A DNA stretch of 64,000 bases from Pedobacter cryoconitis. Lineage in GTDB: Bacteria > Bacteroidota > Bacteroidia > Sphingobacteriales > Sphingobacteriaceae. Position 1 is the stretch's first letter. Each line of letters opens with the position of its first letter. The stretch covers positions 313,922-377,921 of the forward strand of contig NZ_QLLR01000001.1 of NCBI RefSeq assembly GCF_003259615.1, in the 5' to 3' direction. A program made the translations under genes and the position numbers. The notes below the pieces were generated by a model. The model worked only from the letters and a program-made list of their open reading frames with translations. It was not told the DNA's origin and did no database searches. Below are positions 8,276 to 16,648 of the stretch, piece after piece.

Positions 8276-9547
8276 TTAAATAGTCCATGGTGCACGCAAA
8301 ACGGGGTTAATTAACCTGTTAGCTGCATCATCATCTATAAATACCTGTTTTACGGGATCAAACTTCAAAGAGCGTCCTAAGCGTAAAGCAATCAATCCCA
8401 TATTAATGATATTACAAGAACGATGACCATTCTGCTCATTCAATGCAAATTGCTGCCTGCTTTTCACCGCCTGCGTAAAATCAGTAATTTGTGGTGCAGG
8501 ATCAGGGAAACTGGCCAGTTTTCTTTCCAAATCAGGAATATCTGACTTAAATCCCGGGTAGAGTTTACCTTTTGGCCCTTCGATATAAGGTACGTTGGTA
8601 TCTTTTCCTTCCCCATCCAGAATAATCTGGCAACCATCTGCATAAGTATAGGTGATTCTGCGCCAGGTACCTACTGCATCTGTATGTTGTTGTGGTGCAT
8701 CTATTTCAACCGATACCGGGTTGGTATCGTCCTTACCCAGAAAATACTGGATCGGATCGATATAATGCTGTCCCATATCGCTTAATCCACCGCCATCGTA
8801 ATCCCAATACCCTCTGAAAGTCTGGTGTACACGGTGCGTACTGTAAGGCTTGTATTGTGCAGGTCCCAGCCAGGCTTCGTAATCCAGTTCTGCGGGCACA
8901 GGCTCGACAGGTAAATTGTCTTTTCCTACCCAGTAAAATTTCCAGTCAAAACCAGTATGTTTACCAACCGTAACTTTTAAAGGCCAGCCCAGTAGTCCGC
9001 TGTCAACCAATTTCTTAATCGGTTTTACAGGAGTTCCCATGCCATAAAAATCATCTTTAAAACGGAACCAGGTATTCAGGCGGAAGATCCGGCCATGTTG
9101 CTGTACAGCTTCCATCACCCTTTTTCCTTCGCCAATACTATGAGTCATTGGCTTTTCACACCAGACATCTTTGCCTGCATTTGCTGCATCAACAGACATA
9201 ATACCATGCCAGTGCGGAGGGGTAGCAATATGGACAATATCCACTTCAGAAAGCTTGAGCAGCTCCCTGTAATCACTAAAAGTTTTTACGCCTTTATCCA
9301 GCATTGGCAAAGCCAGCGCCAGATGCCTTTGATCCACATCACAAATTGCTACAACTTGTGTACCATCATAAGGAAAATGGTTCCGGCCCATTCCGCCGAC
9401 ACCGATAACAGCTTTAGTTAGTTTGTCACTTGGGGCTATAAATCCATTTCCACCAAGGACGTATCTCGGGACAATAGAGAATACGGCAAGCCCCACCGCC
9501 GTTTTTTTGATGAAGTTTCTTCTTGAATTTGGTTCTTCAGCTTGCAT
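8276..9547 (-). CDS. Tat-exported Gfo/Idh/MocA-family oxidoreductase, first gene of the operon
   Basis: A 423-residue protein with a twin-arginine signal (SRRNFIKK, residues 8-15, then a hydrophobic stretch and PRYVLGGNGF), a glycine-rich nucleotide motif GVGGMG near residue 49, and EKP at 131-133. It resembles the 486-residue paralogue downstream in its leader and in the GYWDYDGGGLSDMGQHYIDP segment. As first gene of the operon it sets the promoter, which must lie in the 230-base divergent region shared with the DUF2059 gene. With the DUF1080 hydrolase and the other oxidoreductases it fits periplasmic glycoside oxidation at C3. Which of the two exported enzymes oxidises and which reduces cannot be told. 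Confidence 0.88.
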   Translation of the reverse strand: MQAEEPNSRRNFIKKTAVGLAVFSIVPRYVLGGNGFIAPSDKLTKAVIGVGGMGRNHFPYDGTQVVAICDVDQRHLALALPMLDKGVKTFSDYRELLKLSEVDIVHIATPPHWHGIMSVDAANAGKDVWCEKPMTHSIGEGKRVMEAVQQHGRIFRLNTWFRFKDDFYGMGTPVKPIKKLVDSGLLGWPLKVTVGKHTGFDWKFYWVGKDNLPVEPVPAELDYEAWLGPAQYKPYSTHRVHQTFRGYWDYDGGGLSDMGQHYIDPIQYFLGKDDTNPVSVEIDAPQQHTDAVGTWRRITYTYADGCQIILDGEGKDTNVPYIEGPKGKLYPGFKSDIPDLERKLASFPDPAPQITDFTQAVKSRQQFALNEQNGHRSCNIINMGLIALRLGRSLKFDPVKQVFIDDDAANRLINPVLRAPWTI

Positions 9548-9777
9548 ATATATTGTATTTGGTTAGGTTTCATATATATTATTGTACGGGTATTGTTCAG
9601 TTTTTTTATTTTAATACGTTCCCCACCAACCTTCAAAACAGCTGCGCTCTTATTCCAAATATAATATTATTACCGAATAACCGATGTATCATTATTGATA
9701 AAAAGCATATTGTTAACATAAAGTTAAAGCACCAATTAACCGTTATTTTCCTTAACATTGCACGAAAAAACAACAAT

Positions 9778-10224
9778 ATGAAGAAAATAGTCCTGTTACT
9801 TGCGCTTACCTTACTAACTGCTACCTTATCATTTAGCCAGGACAACACAGCTTACAGAGAAAGCTTTAGAAAGATGATGATCGCCAACGGATCGGAGCAA
9901 ACTTTTAAGGTTGTAATTGATCAGATGATCACATCCTATAAAACACAAAGACCAGAAGTAAAACAAGTGATCTGGGACGGCCTTGCAGAGTCATTTCACA
10001 AACTTGGAATCAACGAGCTTTTGGACCTGCTTTTACCAGTTTATCAAAAACACTTATCACTGGAAGATATTAAAAACATGACTGCATTTTATGATACCCC
10101 GACAGGAAAAAGATTTGCAGAACAAACCCCTGCCATTACACAAGAATCCATGCAGGCCGGACAGGTATGGGGTCAGAAAATCGGGGAAGAATTTGCTAAA
10201 AAGCTTGCTGAAAAAGGAAACTAA
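9778..10224 (+). CDS. DUF2059-domain exported protein
   Basis: The start at 9778 is chosen because it gives a clean signal peptide (MKKIVLLLALTLLTATLSFS, cleavage near SQ-DN); an in-frame extension upstream to 9523 has no coding character. The mature part of about 127 residues follows the DUF2059 pattern: helical, with L-LLLPVYQKHLSLEDIKNM, then F-DTPTGKRFAEQTPAI. The family is periplasmic and of unknown function. The gene diverges from the Gfo/Idh/MocA operon and overlaps the end of the convergent membrane-protein gene by 4 bases. Confidence 0.82.
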   Translation: MKKIVLLLALTLLTATLSFSQDNTAYRESFRKMMIANGSEQTFKVVIDQMITSYKTQRPEVKQVIWDGLAESFHKLGINELLDLLLPVYQKHLSLEDIKNMTAFYDTPTGKRFAEQTPAITQESMQAGQVWGQKIGEEFAKKLAEKGN

Positions 10225-10757
10225 TTCAGACAGATTTTAGTCTTGTTAAAATCGAAACTTACTTTATTCAAATATAAAAGACTGAGCATATAACTGATCA
10301 TCTCTGCCTGATCTACCTGGACAGGCAGAGAAAACTCATAAACGTTTTCAGGCACATTGTTGATATTACAAGTCTCAAAAATCACATTGACCATTTTCGG
10401 TTTCCGTTGTCCATGCAGCTCATAAGGGATGACTGTTATTTTTTTACCGACCTGCCTGGTCTGTAAATGTGTTTTAAAAAAAAGACAACTATTGCTGTAA
10501 GTCACCAGCCTTTTGTTGATTGTCAATCGCTCCCTCCCGTAAAGCTTCCATAAGCTATACCTTAAATAAAAGGCCAATAACAATATGGCCGCAAGCGCAA
10601 CTGCGGGCATCCGGAAAATTATAGCAAGCACTCCCATTGCTAAAAAAACCAGGTTACAACAGATTAAAAATATCCGGTGCGGGAAACTCACCCTGCTCTT
10701 AATCGTAATACATACATTATTTCCATCATAATCCAGAGTTAAATCATTTTGGCTCAT
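10221..10757 (-). CDS. Membrane protein of unknown function with two transmembrane segments
   Basis: The start at 10757 (MSQNDLTLDYDGNNV) is preferred over the ATG 51 bases upstream, which adds an unlikely leader. A beta-rich N-terminus of about 30 residues precedes two close hydrophobic helices (IFLICCNLVFLAMGVLAIIF and VALAAILLLAFYLRYSLWKL), followed by a soluble C-terminal half. This layout resembles bacterial PH-like membrane domains, but I cannot assign a family. It stands alone, converging on the DUF2059 gene and diverging from marR. Confidence 0.6.
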   Translation of the reverse strand: MSQNDLTLDYDGNNVCITIKSRVSFPHRIFLICCNLVFLAMGVLAIIFRMPAVALAAILLLAFYLRYSLWKLYGRERLTINKRLVTYSNSCLFFKTHLQTRQVGKKITVIPYELHGQRKPKMVNVIFETCNINNVPENVYEFSLPVQVDQAEMISYMLSLLYLNKVSFDFNKTKICLN

Positions 10758-10848
10758 CTTTAAATTGATCAGTTTGATAGCTAAAATTACTGATTTGCTT
10801 ACCTTCAAACATCAATACAATGTAAAAAACAAATGCTTTTAGCCAAAG

Positions 10849-10866
10849 TATCATCCATGGTATATA
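10849..10866. promoter_or_regulatory. Operator copy 1, over the marR promoter
   Basis: TATCATCCATGGTATATA matches 15 of 18 positions of the perfect palindrome found in front of the next gene (11330-11347). It overlaps the start of a Bacteroidota -7 element TATATTTG at 10865-10872, and the ATG follows at 10877, so binding here would block transcription of marR. The recurrence of the site supports autoregulation by the MarR protein. Confidence 0.6.
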
Positions 10867-10876
10867 TATTTGCCTC

Positions 10877-11314
10877 ATGAAGATCGAAGATGAATTACAG
10901 CATCAGTTTTTAAATGCTCAGCAAAGAGTAAGTACTAATATCATCTTCACGGCAAACTGGATTTTAAACAAAATTTCTGTTGCTTTAAAACCAACCGGGC
11001 TCTCGTTACAGCAGTTTAATGTGCTGAGTATCTTAAATGGGCAACCACAGCATAGCGCAACCGTTAATTTAATCAAAGACCGTTTAATTGACCGGATGCC
11101 AAATGTATCCCGCCTGCTAAATAAGCTGATGGAAAAAGGATTAATTCAAAAGGAACGAAACCTTTCCGATCAACGCGTTGTTTATATTAAACTAACCCCT
11201 GCGGGAGAAAAATTAAGAATACAAGGCAGGCAGATTTTAAACAATATCTCTCTGGGCATCAGCGATGAACATGCAAATTTATTAAATGAGCTTTTAGAAA
11301 AAATGCGTCCTTAA
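10877..11314 (+). CDS. MarR-family transcriptional regulator
   Basis: A 145-residue winged-helix protein without membrane segments. Residues of about 40-110 carry the MarR signature: QFNVLSILNGQ, then DRMPNVSRLLNKLMEKGLI and the wing ERNLSDQRVVYIKLTPAGEKL. MarR proteins are dimers that bind palindromes and release DNA on binding or reacting with small electrophiles or phenolics. It heads a cluster with an NADP-dependent enone-type oxidoreductase and a DJ-1/PfpI protein. Near-identical palindromes sit over its own promoter and before the next gene, consistent with repression of both. The -7 element is 4 bases before the ATG, so the mRNA may have almost no leader. Confidence 0.9.
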   Translation: MKIEDELQHQFLNAQQRVSTNIIFTANWILNKISVALKPTGLSLQQFNVLSILNGQPQHSATVNLIKDRLIDRMPNVSRLLNKLMEKGLIQKERNLSDQRVVYIKLTPAGEKLRIQGRQILNNISLGISDEHANLLNELLEKMRP

Positions 11315-11329
11315 AAAAATTTACCTAAA

Positions 11330-11347
11330 TATAATCCATGGATTATA
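11330..11347. promoter_or_regulatory. Operator copy 2, perfect 18-bp palindrome
   Basis: TATAATCCATGGATTATA is perfectly self-complementary and lies 48 bases upstream of the oxidoreductase ATG and 15 bases after the marR stop. A 15/18 copy lies in front of marR. This is the expected size and symmetry for a MarR dimer site. Confidence 0.65.
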
Positions 11348-11394
11348 AATCCAGGGGAACAGAAGAATAGATAATTAAATTAATACCAGTAATT

Positions 11395-12390
11395 ATGAAT
11401 AATGTAATCACTTTAAATAGCAGACCTGTTGGAAAACCACAGCTTAGCAACTTTAAATTTCTCACTGAGCCTATGCCAGTGCCAGGCGAAAATGAAGTTT
11501 TACTAAAAACACTATATGTATCTGTTGATCCTTACCTGAGAGGCAGGATGAACGATTCAAAATCATATGTCCCCCCATTTCAGCTTCATGAGCCAATGCA
11601 ATCCGGCATTATTGCTGAGGTTGTTGAATCTAACCATACCGGGTTCACTAAAGGCGATTTCGTTTCCGGCGCTTTAGCCTGGAAAGAATTTCAGGTTTCC
11701 AGTGGAAAAGGGCTTTCCAAAGTTGATGCTGAAGCGGCTCCCCTGAGCGCTTATCTGGGCGCACTAGGTATGACAGGCTTAACCGCCTACCTGGGTTTAA
11801 CAATAATCGGTGCGCCAAAAGCAGGCGAAACCCTGGTTATTTCAGGTGCAGCTGGCGCAGTAGGCAGTATTGTTGGACAGATTGGTAAAATACTGGGTCT
11901 GCGGGTAGTTGGAATTGCTGGAACTGATGAAAAAACAGCGCTGCTGAAGAACCGTTTTGGCTTTGATGAAGCTATCAATTATAAAACAACAAAAGATATG
12001 AAAGCAGCCATCGCAGCGGCATGTCCGGATGGTGTAGATATTTATTTTGACAATGTAGGCGGCGATATTTCTGATGCAGTAATGGCCAGCCTGAACAGAT
12101 TTGCGCGGGTTCCGGTATGTGGTGCTATCTCTTTGTACAATGCAACAGAAGCACAAACAGGGCCAAGATTACAACCAATCCTGGTTACTAAAAGTGTCTT
12201 GATGCGCGGGTTCATCGTGTCGGAGTTTGCTGCTGAATTTCAACAGGGAATTACACAACTGACAAACTGGCTGAAAGATGGTAAACTAAATTATACAGAG
12301 ACTGTTGTAGAAGGGTTCAACAACATTCCGGAAGCCTTTATGGACCTTTTTGAAGGTAAGAATGAAGGTAAAATGATCGTAAAAATCTAA
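11395..12390 (+). CDS. NADP-dependent oxidoreductase, zinc-free MDR family
   Basis: A 331-residue medium-chain reductase of the leukotriene B4 dehydrogenase/CurA type. It shows YVSVDPYLRGRMND at residues 41-54, the glycine-rich nucleotide motif GAAGAVG at 151-157, and DGVDIYFDNVGG later, while the zinc ligands of alcohol dehydrogenases are absent. Such enzymes reduce the double bond of enones and enals with NADPH. Control by the adjacent MarR protein and co-transcription with a DJ-1-type protein 11 bases downstream suggest detoxification of reactive carbonyls. The natural substrate cannot be read. Confidence 0.88.
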   Translation: MNNVITLNSRPVGKPQLSNFKFLTEPMPVPGENEVLLKTLYVSVDPYLRGRMNDSKSYVPPFQLHEPMQSGIIAEVVESNHTGFTKGDFVSGALAWKEFQVSSGKGLSKVDAEAAPLSAYLGALGMTGLTAYLGLTIIGAPKAGETLVISGAAGAVGSIVGQIGKILGLRVVGIAGTDEKTALLKNRFGFDEAINYKTTKDMKAAIAAACPDGVDIYFDNVGGDISDAVMASLNRFARVPVCGAISLYNATEAQTGPRLQPILVTKSVLMRGFIVSEFAAEFQQGITQLTNWLKDGKLNYTETVVEGFNNIPEAFMDLFEGKNEGKMIVKI

Positions 12391-12401
12391 AAACAAATTA
12401 T

Positions 12402-13082
12402 ATGAAAGTTTTAATCGTATTAACCTCACATAGTGAGTTAGGCAACACAGGTGAAAAAACAGGCTTTTGGGTAGAAGAATTTGCAGCACCATATTATGTA
12501 CTGGCAGATGCGGGTGCAACATTAACGCTGGCCTCTCCAAAAGGTGGTCAGCCCCCTATTGACCCTAAAAGTGAATTACCGGATTTCCAGACCGATGCTA
12601 CGCACCGTTTTGATCAGGATACGGAATTGCAAAGCAAATTAGCACAAACTGTAAAATTAAGCGAGGTGAATGCAGCTGATTATGATGCTGTATTTTATCC
12701 GGGCGGACATGGCCCAATGTGGGATTTAGCGAATGATACAACTTCTATTCAATTGATAGAAACCTTCCTTCAGCAACAAAAACCGATAGCACTGGTTTGT
12801 CATGCACCTGCAGCTTTGGTAAAAGTTAAAGATGAAAATGGCGATCCTTTAGTAAAAGGTAAACAGGTAACAGGCTTTTCAAATTCTGAAGAAGAGGCCG
12901 TTCAACTGACGGATGTAGTTCCTTTCCTTTTAGAAGACGAATTAAAAAGATTAGGCGGAAGCTATAGCAAAGGGGTTGACTGGGGACCGTATGTAAAAAA
13001 AGACGGTTTATTAATCACTGGCCAGAATCCGGGTTCTTCGGAGGAAGCAGCCTTAGAATTATTAAAAGCATTGAAAAAATAA
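12402..13082 (+). CDS. DJ-1/PfpI-family protein, Hsp31/glyoxalase III type
   Basis: A 226-residue type 1 glutamine-amidotransferase-like protein. The nucleophile elbow is LVCHAP with Cys133-His134, an upstream Glu25 lies in GFWVEEFAAP, and the PGGHGPMWDL loop is at 100-109. These are the features of Hsp31-like chaperones and glutathione-independent glyoxalase III, which turn methylglyoxal into lactate; the long insertion between strands fits that branch better than short PfpI. It lies 11 bases after the oxidoreductase, so both are probably one transcript under MarR control, and a strong hairpin ends the unit. Confidence 0.85.
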   Translation: MKVLIVLTSHSELGNTGEKTGFWVEEFAAPYYVLADAGATLTLASPKGGQPPIDPKSELPDFQTDATHRFDQDTELQSKLAQTVKLSEVNAADYDAVFYPGGHGPMWDLANDTTSIQLIETFLQQQKPIALVCHAPAALVKVKDENGDPLVKGKQVTGFSNSEEEAVQLTDVVPFLLEDELKRLGGSYSKGVDWGPYVKKDGLLITGQNPGSSEEAALELLKALKK

Positions 13083-13096
13083 CTGAATTCAAATTG

Positions 13097-13140
13097 ATAA
13101 GTATACCGTCTGCCGCATATTCAGCAGACGGTATACTTAT
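13097..13140. terminator. Bidirectional terminator hairpin
   Basis: A perfect 17-bp stem (13097-13113 with 13124-13140, arm ATAAGTATACCGTCTGC) with a 10-base loop lies between the convergent DJ-1 and VIT genes. Confidence 0.75.
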
Positions 13141-13166
13141 TTATACAGATTTGATAACCAGCTACC

Positions 13167-16127
13167 TTAAAAAGTAAATTCTCCTATAAATACACCACCC
13201 TGTTTTTTATCAGAGAGCTGCAATGCAATTATCTTACGCTCCTGGTCTTTAGTGCCATAATGCGTATAAATCTCAGCCATTATTGTAGTAGGCCCGCTGA
13301 TACTGAGCTGGCTATCCCCATAATAATTTACTTCAATTTTATAAGTGCCCCTGATCGCTTTTTTAAGCATAAACTGTTCAGGCCCATAACCACTTGTAAA
13401 GTCATCACTGATTCTTCCCCCCGCTTTAGTCCGTTTATTACCGTAAAAACACTTATCACCATTGGGATCTGTTACCCAAAGGTCTATATCAGTATCCTTT
13501 TTATTCCAGTTCATCACTACTCTAACGTCAACCGGGAGATTAAAAATAACTCTTTTGTCTATCTTCCTGCTATTCAGCTTTGCGCGATGAAGGTTAATCA
13601 GGTTATTAATTTCCGCCAGGATAATCTCTTCAATACCATGGTCACGGTCTGCATTATCCATACTGTAGCTTTGATTCAACACGGTATATAAGGTATCCAG
13701 TGCGCGTTGATACTCCCCGCAATCTGCCAAAGCAAGTGCATAATCGCGGTAACTTTGCGCATCCATAGGCCTCCACTCCAGGACCTTGTGGCTGGCAAAC
13801 AATTCAGCTTTTACATGGCCTGTTTCTCTAAGTTTGCAGGTTAAAGTTTTATAGATTTCAGCGTTTTCCAAATCCAGTTCAGCGAGGTTACTCAAAATCA
13901 TTAATGCTCTGTCCACATCCTGATGCTGTTGGAACCAATTGGAAATATCAAGATAAAAAGAAGGTGTAGTTTGATAATCTTTTCTAACCGAAAGATATTG
14001 CTGATAAGCCTGATCCGGACTGCCACTTATCTTTTTCATATATTCCTGATCACTTTTGAATTCAGGAATGATAATAACAGGTTGTTCTGCAGCTGCTCTG
14101 CTTGTTACATCAGCTGAAGCAGTATTGCTTAATTTACCTTTCGCTGCCGATGAATTCACCACAACTTCAGCTAACATTTCTCTGGATTCAGTGATGTTCT
14201 GTCTGTGCGGGGCATTATTTCCCCTGATCCTGATCGCCGAATTCTGCCTTGCTAATGGTGCTTCAGATTGATCAGCTGCAGCTACCGGATACCCGGCCGC
14301 ATTTACCCTTTCAGGCTTAGGGAAAAACTTCTGCGGTTTAAAAACGGTGTTCCACCATTTTTTCAATTCTGCAGCCATCACTATAGCTTCTTCCATCAAA
14401 TCTTTTTTCCGGTTCTCTTTTTCCCGTATCCTGCCTTTCATTTCTTTCTCATAAGCTGCTCTTAATTCTGCAGGAGGTGCGACCCCATAGCGGATATAAT
14501 CATCAACTGATTCCAGTACCAGCAGGCTGGTATTCCTGGTCACGATGCCAAACTGCTGCCCGAGCTGACTGATTTTCTCTTTATTCTGTTCATAATTCAC
14601 ATCCATATCCGAGAGCTTTTTCTGGGCCCAGATCTTGCTGACATCAATCACACCTGCATTTTGGGCAGCCGCATTTAACTTCACAGTTCGCTCCAGTGTT
14701 ACTTCTTTACCATAACCAAATTGCAACACCAGGTTTTCAGTTCCCGAAGCAGCCAAGCCTGCAATACTCAGGTAACCATTCACGCGCACAGGTAAAGCAG
14801 GATACAACTCACTGATCCCCGGATTATTTTTGACACCTATAAACTGCATTTCTTCCTTTGTCATTTGCTGACAGGCAGCCGCTGCAGTTAACACATTTAA
14901 ATTAATAAACTGTCCGCCTGTTTTAGCACTGATATTTTTTAGCAGGCTAAAATCTGCGCGCAAAGAAGAATTAATCATATATACAGGTTTATTGAGGGAT
15001 ACTACAGCCGGTCCGAAACCTGATAAGCCATCTGTGAAAAACAAATACTCTTCTGCCTGAAGCAACCCCGGATTGAGCTGACTGTAATCAGTACCTCCAT
15101 CATAAACCAGTTGCTTTAATTTCGCTTTTAATTCTTTCCAATTTCCGTCTTTAATGATAAATATCCCACCCTTTTTAAAAGTATTATTTAATAAGCCCAG
15201 GTTAATCGTCAGGTTTTTTTTCTCTTTGATCACTGCATCTAACAAGGCGATTTCTTTTGCCTGATCTCTTTGCAAACCACTTAAAGATACATCCCAGATC
15301 AGCCCGATCTGATCACTCCAATGGTGTGTACGTGCTGGTGCATTCACCAGCACATTGGCCAGAAAATAATAACTCTGCCCTGCTTTTTGCATCAAGGCAT
15401 CCATTGCAGTATCCCCGGCAGGCAGATTAATAACCAGTCCATGCAGAGGGGAAAAATCCTTACGCTGCATTTCAGCAATATAAGTTTTATCCTTGCGCTG
15501 AAAACTAAAACTGCCATCAGGCTGCTCACTCATCGAGGGTTTTTCTTTACTTTCCAACACGCTTACTTTCAGGAAAAATTCAGGAACTGCCTTTTTATAA
15601 TCCAATGGCAAGTGATAACGGAGTTCTTGTTCAGGAGAAAAATGAAGCTCTTGTTCATAACTGATTTTCACGGTTCTGGTACCACCAGCAGGAAAAGGAT
15701 AAATACGGGTACGGAAGTTATTTCCTTCCACCTTTTCCAATAAACCAGGGTCTACCCTGCGATGTTCCACGCTCTCAAAAACTTCTGTAGCTCTTGCTTT
15801 TTCCACAGGCACGGCTTCTCTCATTTTACCATTGATGTCCAGCGCATACCCGGTTATACTCACTCCATCTGGCATTGGAAAAGTAAGTTCTCCTTCCAGA
15901 ATGCGGGAACTGGTATTCACAAAAGACATCGTCATCATTGTAGTTGCTATGTTTCCATAAACCTGTACTTCGATATGTACTGATTTCAGGCTGACTGCTT
16001 TTAATGCAGCTGCAGCTGTTGTACCCAAAATTTTAACCTGGGGAGTTTGGCCGTTACTATCCGTAAACTGGGTAAGCAAAAGAAAGAATAGCAAGACCAG
16101 GGGCTGAAAAATAGATCGTAGTTTCAT
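13167..16127 (-). CDS. Exported VIT-domain protein with C-terminal DUF2135
   Basis: A 986-residue protein with an N-terminal signal peptide (about 1-26). Residues of about 35-160 form a VIT domain (inter-alpha-trypsin type: VYGNIATTMMTMSFVNTSSR, then ELTFPMPDGVSITGYALDI). A vWA-like region follows (FFTDGLSGFG near 360), then a charged linker, TPR-like helices at about 750-850, and a DUF2135 domain from about 862 (NWNKKDTDIDLWVTDPNGD). VIT/vWA proteins are surface or periplasmic and are thought to bind other proteins. A short stretch near 625-665 resembles the start of a TonB plug domain. It is transcribed alone and ends at a shared terminator. Function unknown. Confidence 0.85.
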   Translation of the reverse strand: MKLRSIFQPLVLLFFLLLTQFTDSNGQTPQVKILGTTAAAALKAVSLKSVHIEVQVYGNIATTMMTMSFVNTSSRILEGELTFPMPDGVSITGYALDINGKMREAVPVEKARATEVFESVEHRRVDPGLLEKVEGNNFRTRIYPFPAGGTRTVKISYEQELHFSPEQELRYHLPLDYKKAVPEFFLKVSVLESKEKPSMSEQPDGSFSFQRKDKTYIAEMQRKDFSPLHGLVINLPAGDTAMDALMQKAGQSYYFLANVLVNAPARTHHWSDQIGLIWDVSLSGLQRDQAKEIALLDAVIKEKKNLTINLGLLNNTFKKGGIFIIKDGNWKELKAKLKQLVYDGGTDYSQLNPGLLQAEEYLFFTDGLSGFGPAVVSLNKPVYMINSSLRADFSLLKNISAKTGGQFINLNVLTAAAACQQMTKEEMQFIGVKNNPGISELYPALPVRVNGYLSIAGLAASGTENLVLQFGYGKEVTLERTVKLNAAAQNAGVIDVSKIWAQKKLSDMDVNYEQNKEKISQLGQQFGIVTRNTSLLVLESVDDYIRYGVAPPAELRAAYEKEMKGRIREKENRKKDLMEEAIVMAAELKKWWNTVFKPQKFFPKPERVNAAGYPVAAADQSEAPLARQNSAIRIRGNNAPHRQNITESREMLAEVVVNSSAAKGKLSNTASADVTSRAAAEQPVIIIPEFKSDQEYMKKISGSPDQAYQQYLSVRKDYQTTPSFYLDISNWFQQHQDVDRALMILSNLAELDLENAEIYKTLTCKLRETGHVKAELFASHKVLEWRPMDAQSYRDYALALADCGEYQRALDTLYTVLNQSYSMDNADRDHGIEEIILAEINNLINLHRAKLNSRKIDKRVIFNLPVDVRVVMNWNKKDTDIDLWVTDPNGDKCFYGNKRTKAGGRISDDFTSGYGPEQFMLKKAIRGTYKIEVNYYGDSQLSISGPTTIMAEIYTHYGTKDQERKIIALQLSDKKQGGVFIGEFTF

Positions 16128-16160
16128 AAAGTAGTTTTTATTCAGATGCGGGCAGTGCGG

Positions 16161-16188
16161 TTATTCCATAATAGAAGTTATGGAATAA
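16161..16188. promoter_or_regulatory. Inverted repeat in the divergent VIT/small-protein promoter
   Basis: TTATTCCATA at 16161-16170 is repeated inverted at 16179-16188 with 8 bases between. It lies in the 121-base region between two divergent genes and could be an operator for either. Confidence 0.35.
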
Positions 16189-16248
16189 ATTTTTCTAAAC
16201 ATTTCCGGTAGTATACTGTTAATAGGATATATCAACAATTTAAAAGGA

Positions 16249-16455
16249 ATGGGATTATTAAAAACAGCGTTAATTGGAGCCGCGGTTTACGGTGCAATTA
16301 AGTATATCACAAAGAAAGATGCCTTTGGCAGATCTATAGTCGACGATCTTCAGGATAAAGCTCCTGAATGGGTAGATAAAGCAAAACGCTTTAAAGACGA
16401 TATAGAACAAAAATATAATTCAGAGCTTGATCCTTATACGGAAGTTAAACCTTAA
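16249..16455 (+). CDS. Small protein with glycine/alanine-rich N-terminus, YtxH-like
   Basis: A 68-residue protein. The first 20 residues (LLKTALIGAAVYGAIKYITK) form one hydrophobic helix, and the rest is a charged helix (SIVDDLQDKAPEWVDKAKRF). This two-part pattern is that of YtxH-like small stress proteins of Bacteroidota, though the match is by overall character only. It sits in a monocistronic unit that diverges from the VIT gene. An A/G-rich AAAAGGA just before the ATG can act as ribosome-binding site. Confidence 0.6.
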   Translation: MGLLKTALIGAAVYGAIKYITKKDAFGRSIVDDLQDKAPEWVDKAKRFKDDIEQKYNSELDPYTEVKP

Positions 16456-16648
16456 ATAAAAAGGATTACTCAATTGAGCAGATGGCTGGGATTTATTCCG
16501 GTCATTTTTTATTTAAAAGCTAATTTTTAAATTTGCTTAATAGTAACATAATTAATTTATAATTGAAAAACAACTCACAACAGGTATACATTCTGATTGG
16601 CTGATGGTTTTTTGGAAGCCGGCTCCATATTGTCTTAAAAGAAAATCA

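Noticed and set aside
9523-9777. Upstream extension of the DUF2059 gene
   Set aside because: The added residues look non-coding and would bury the signal peptide, so the ATG at 9778 is used.
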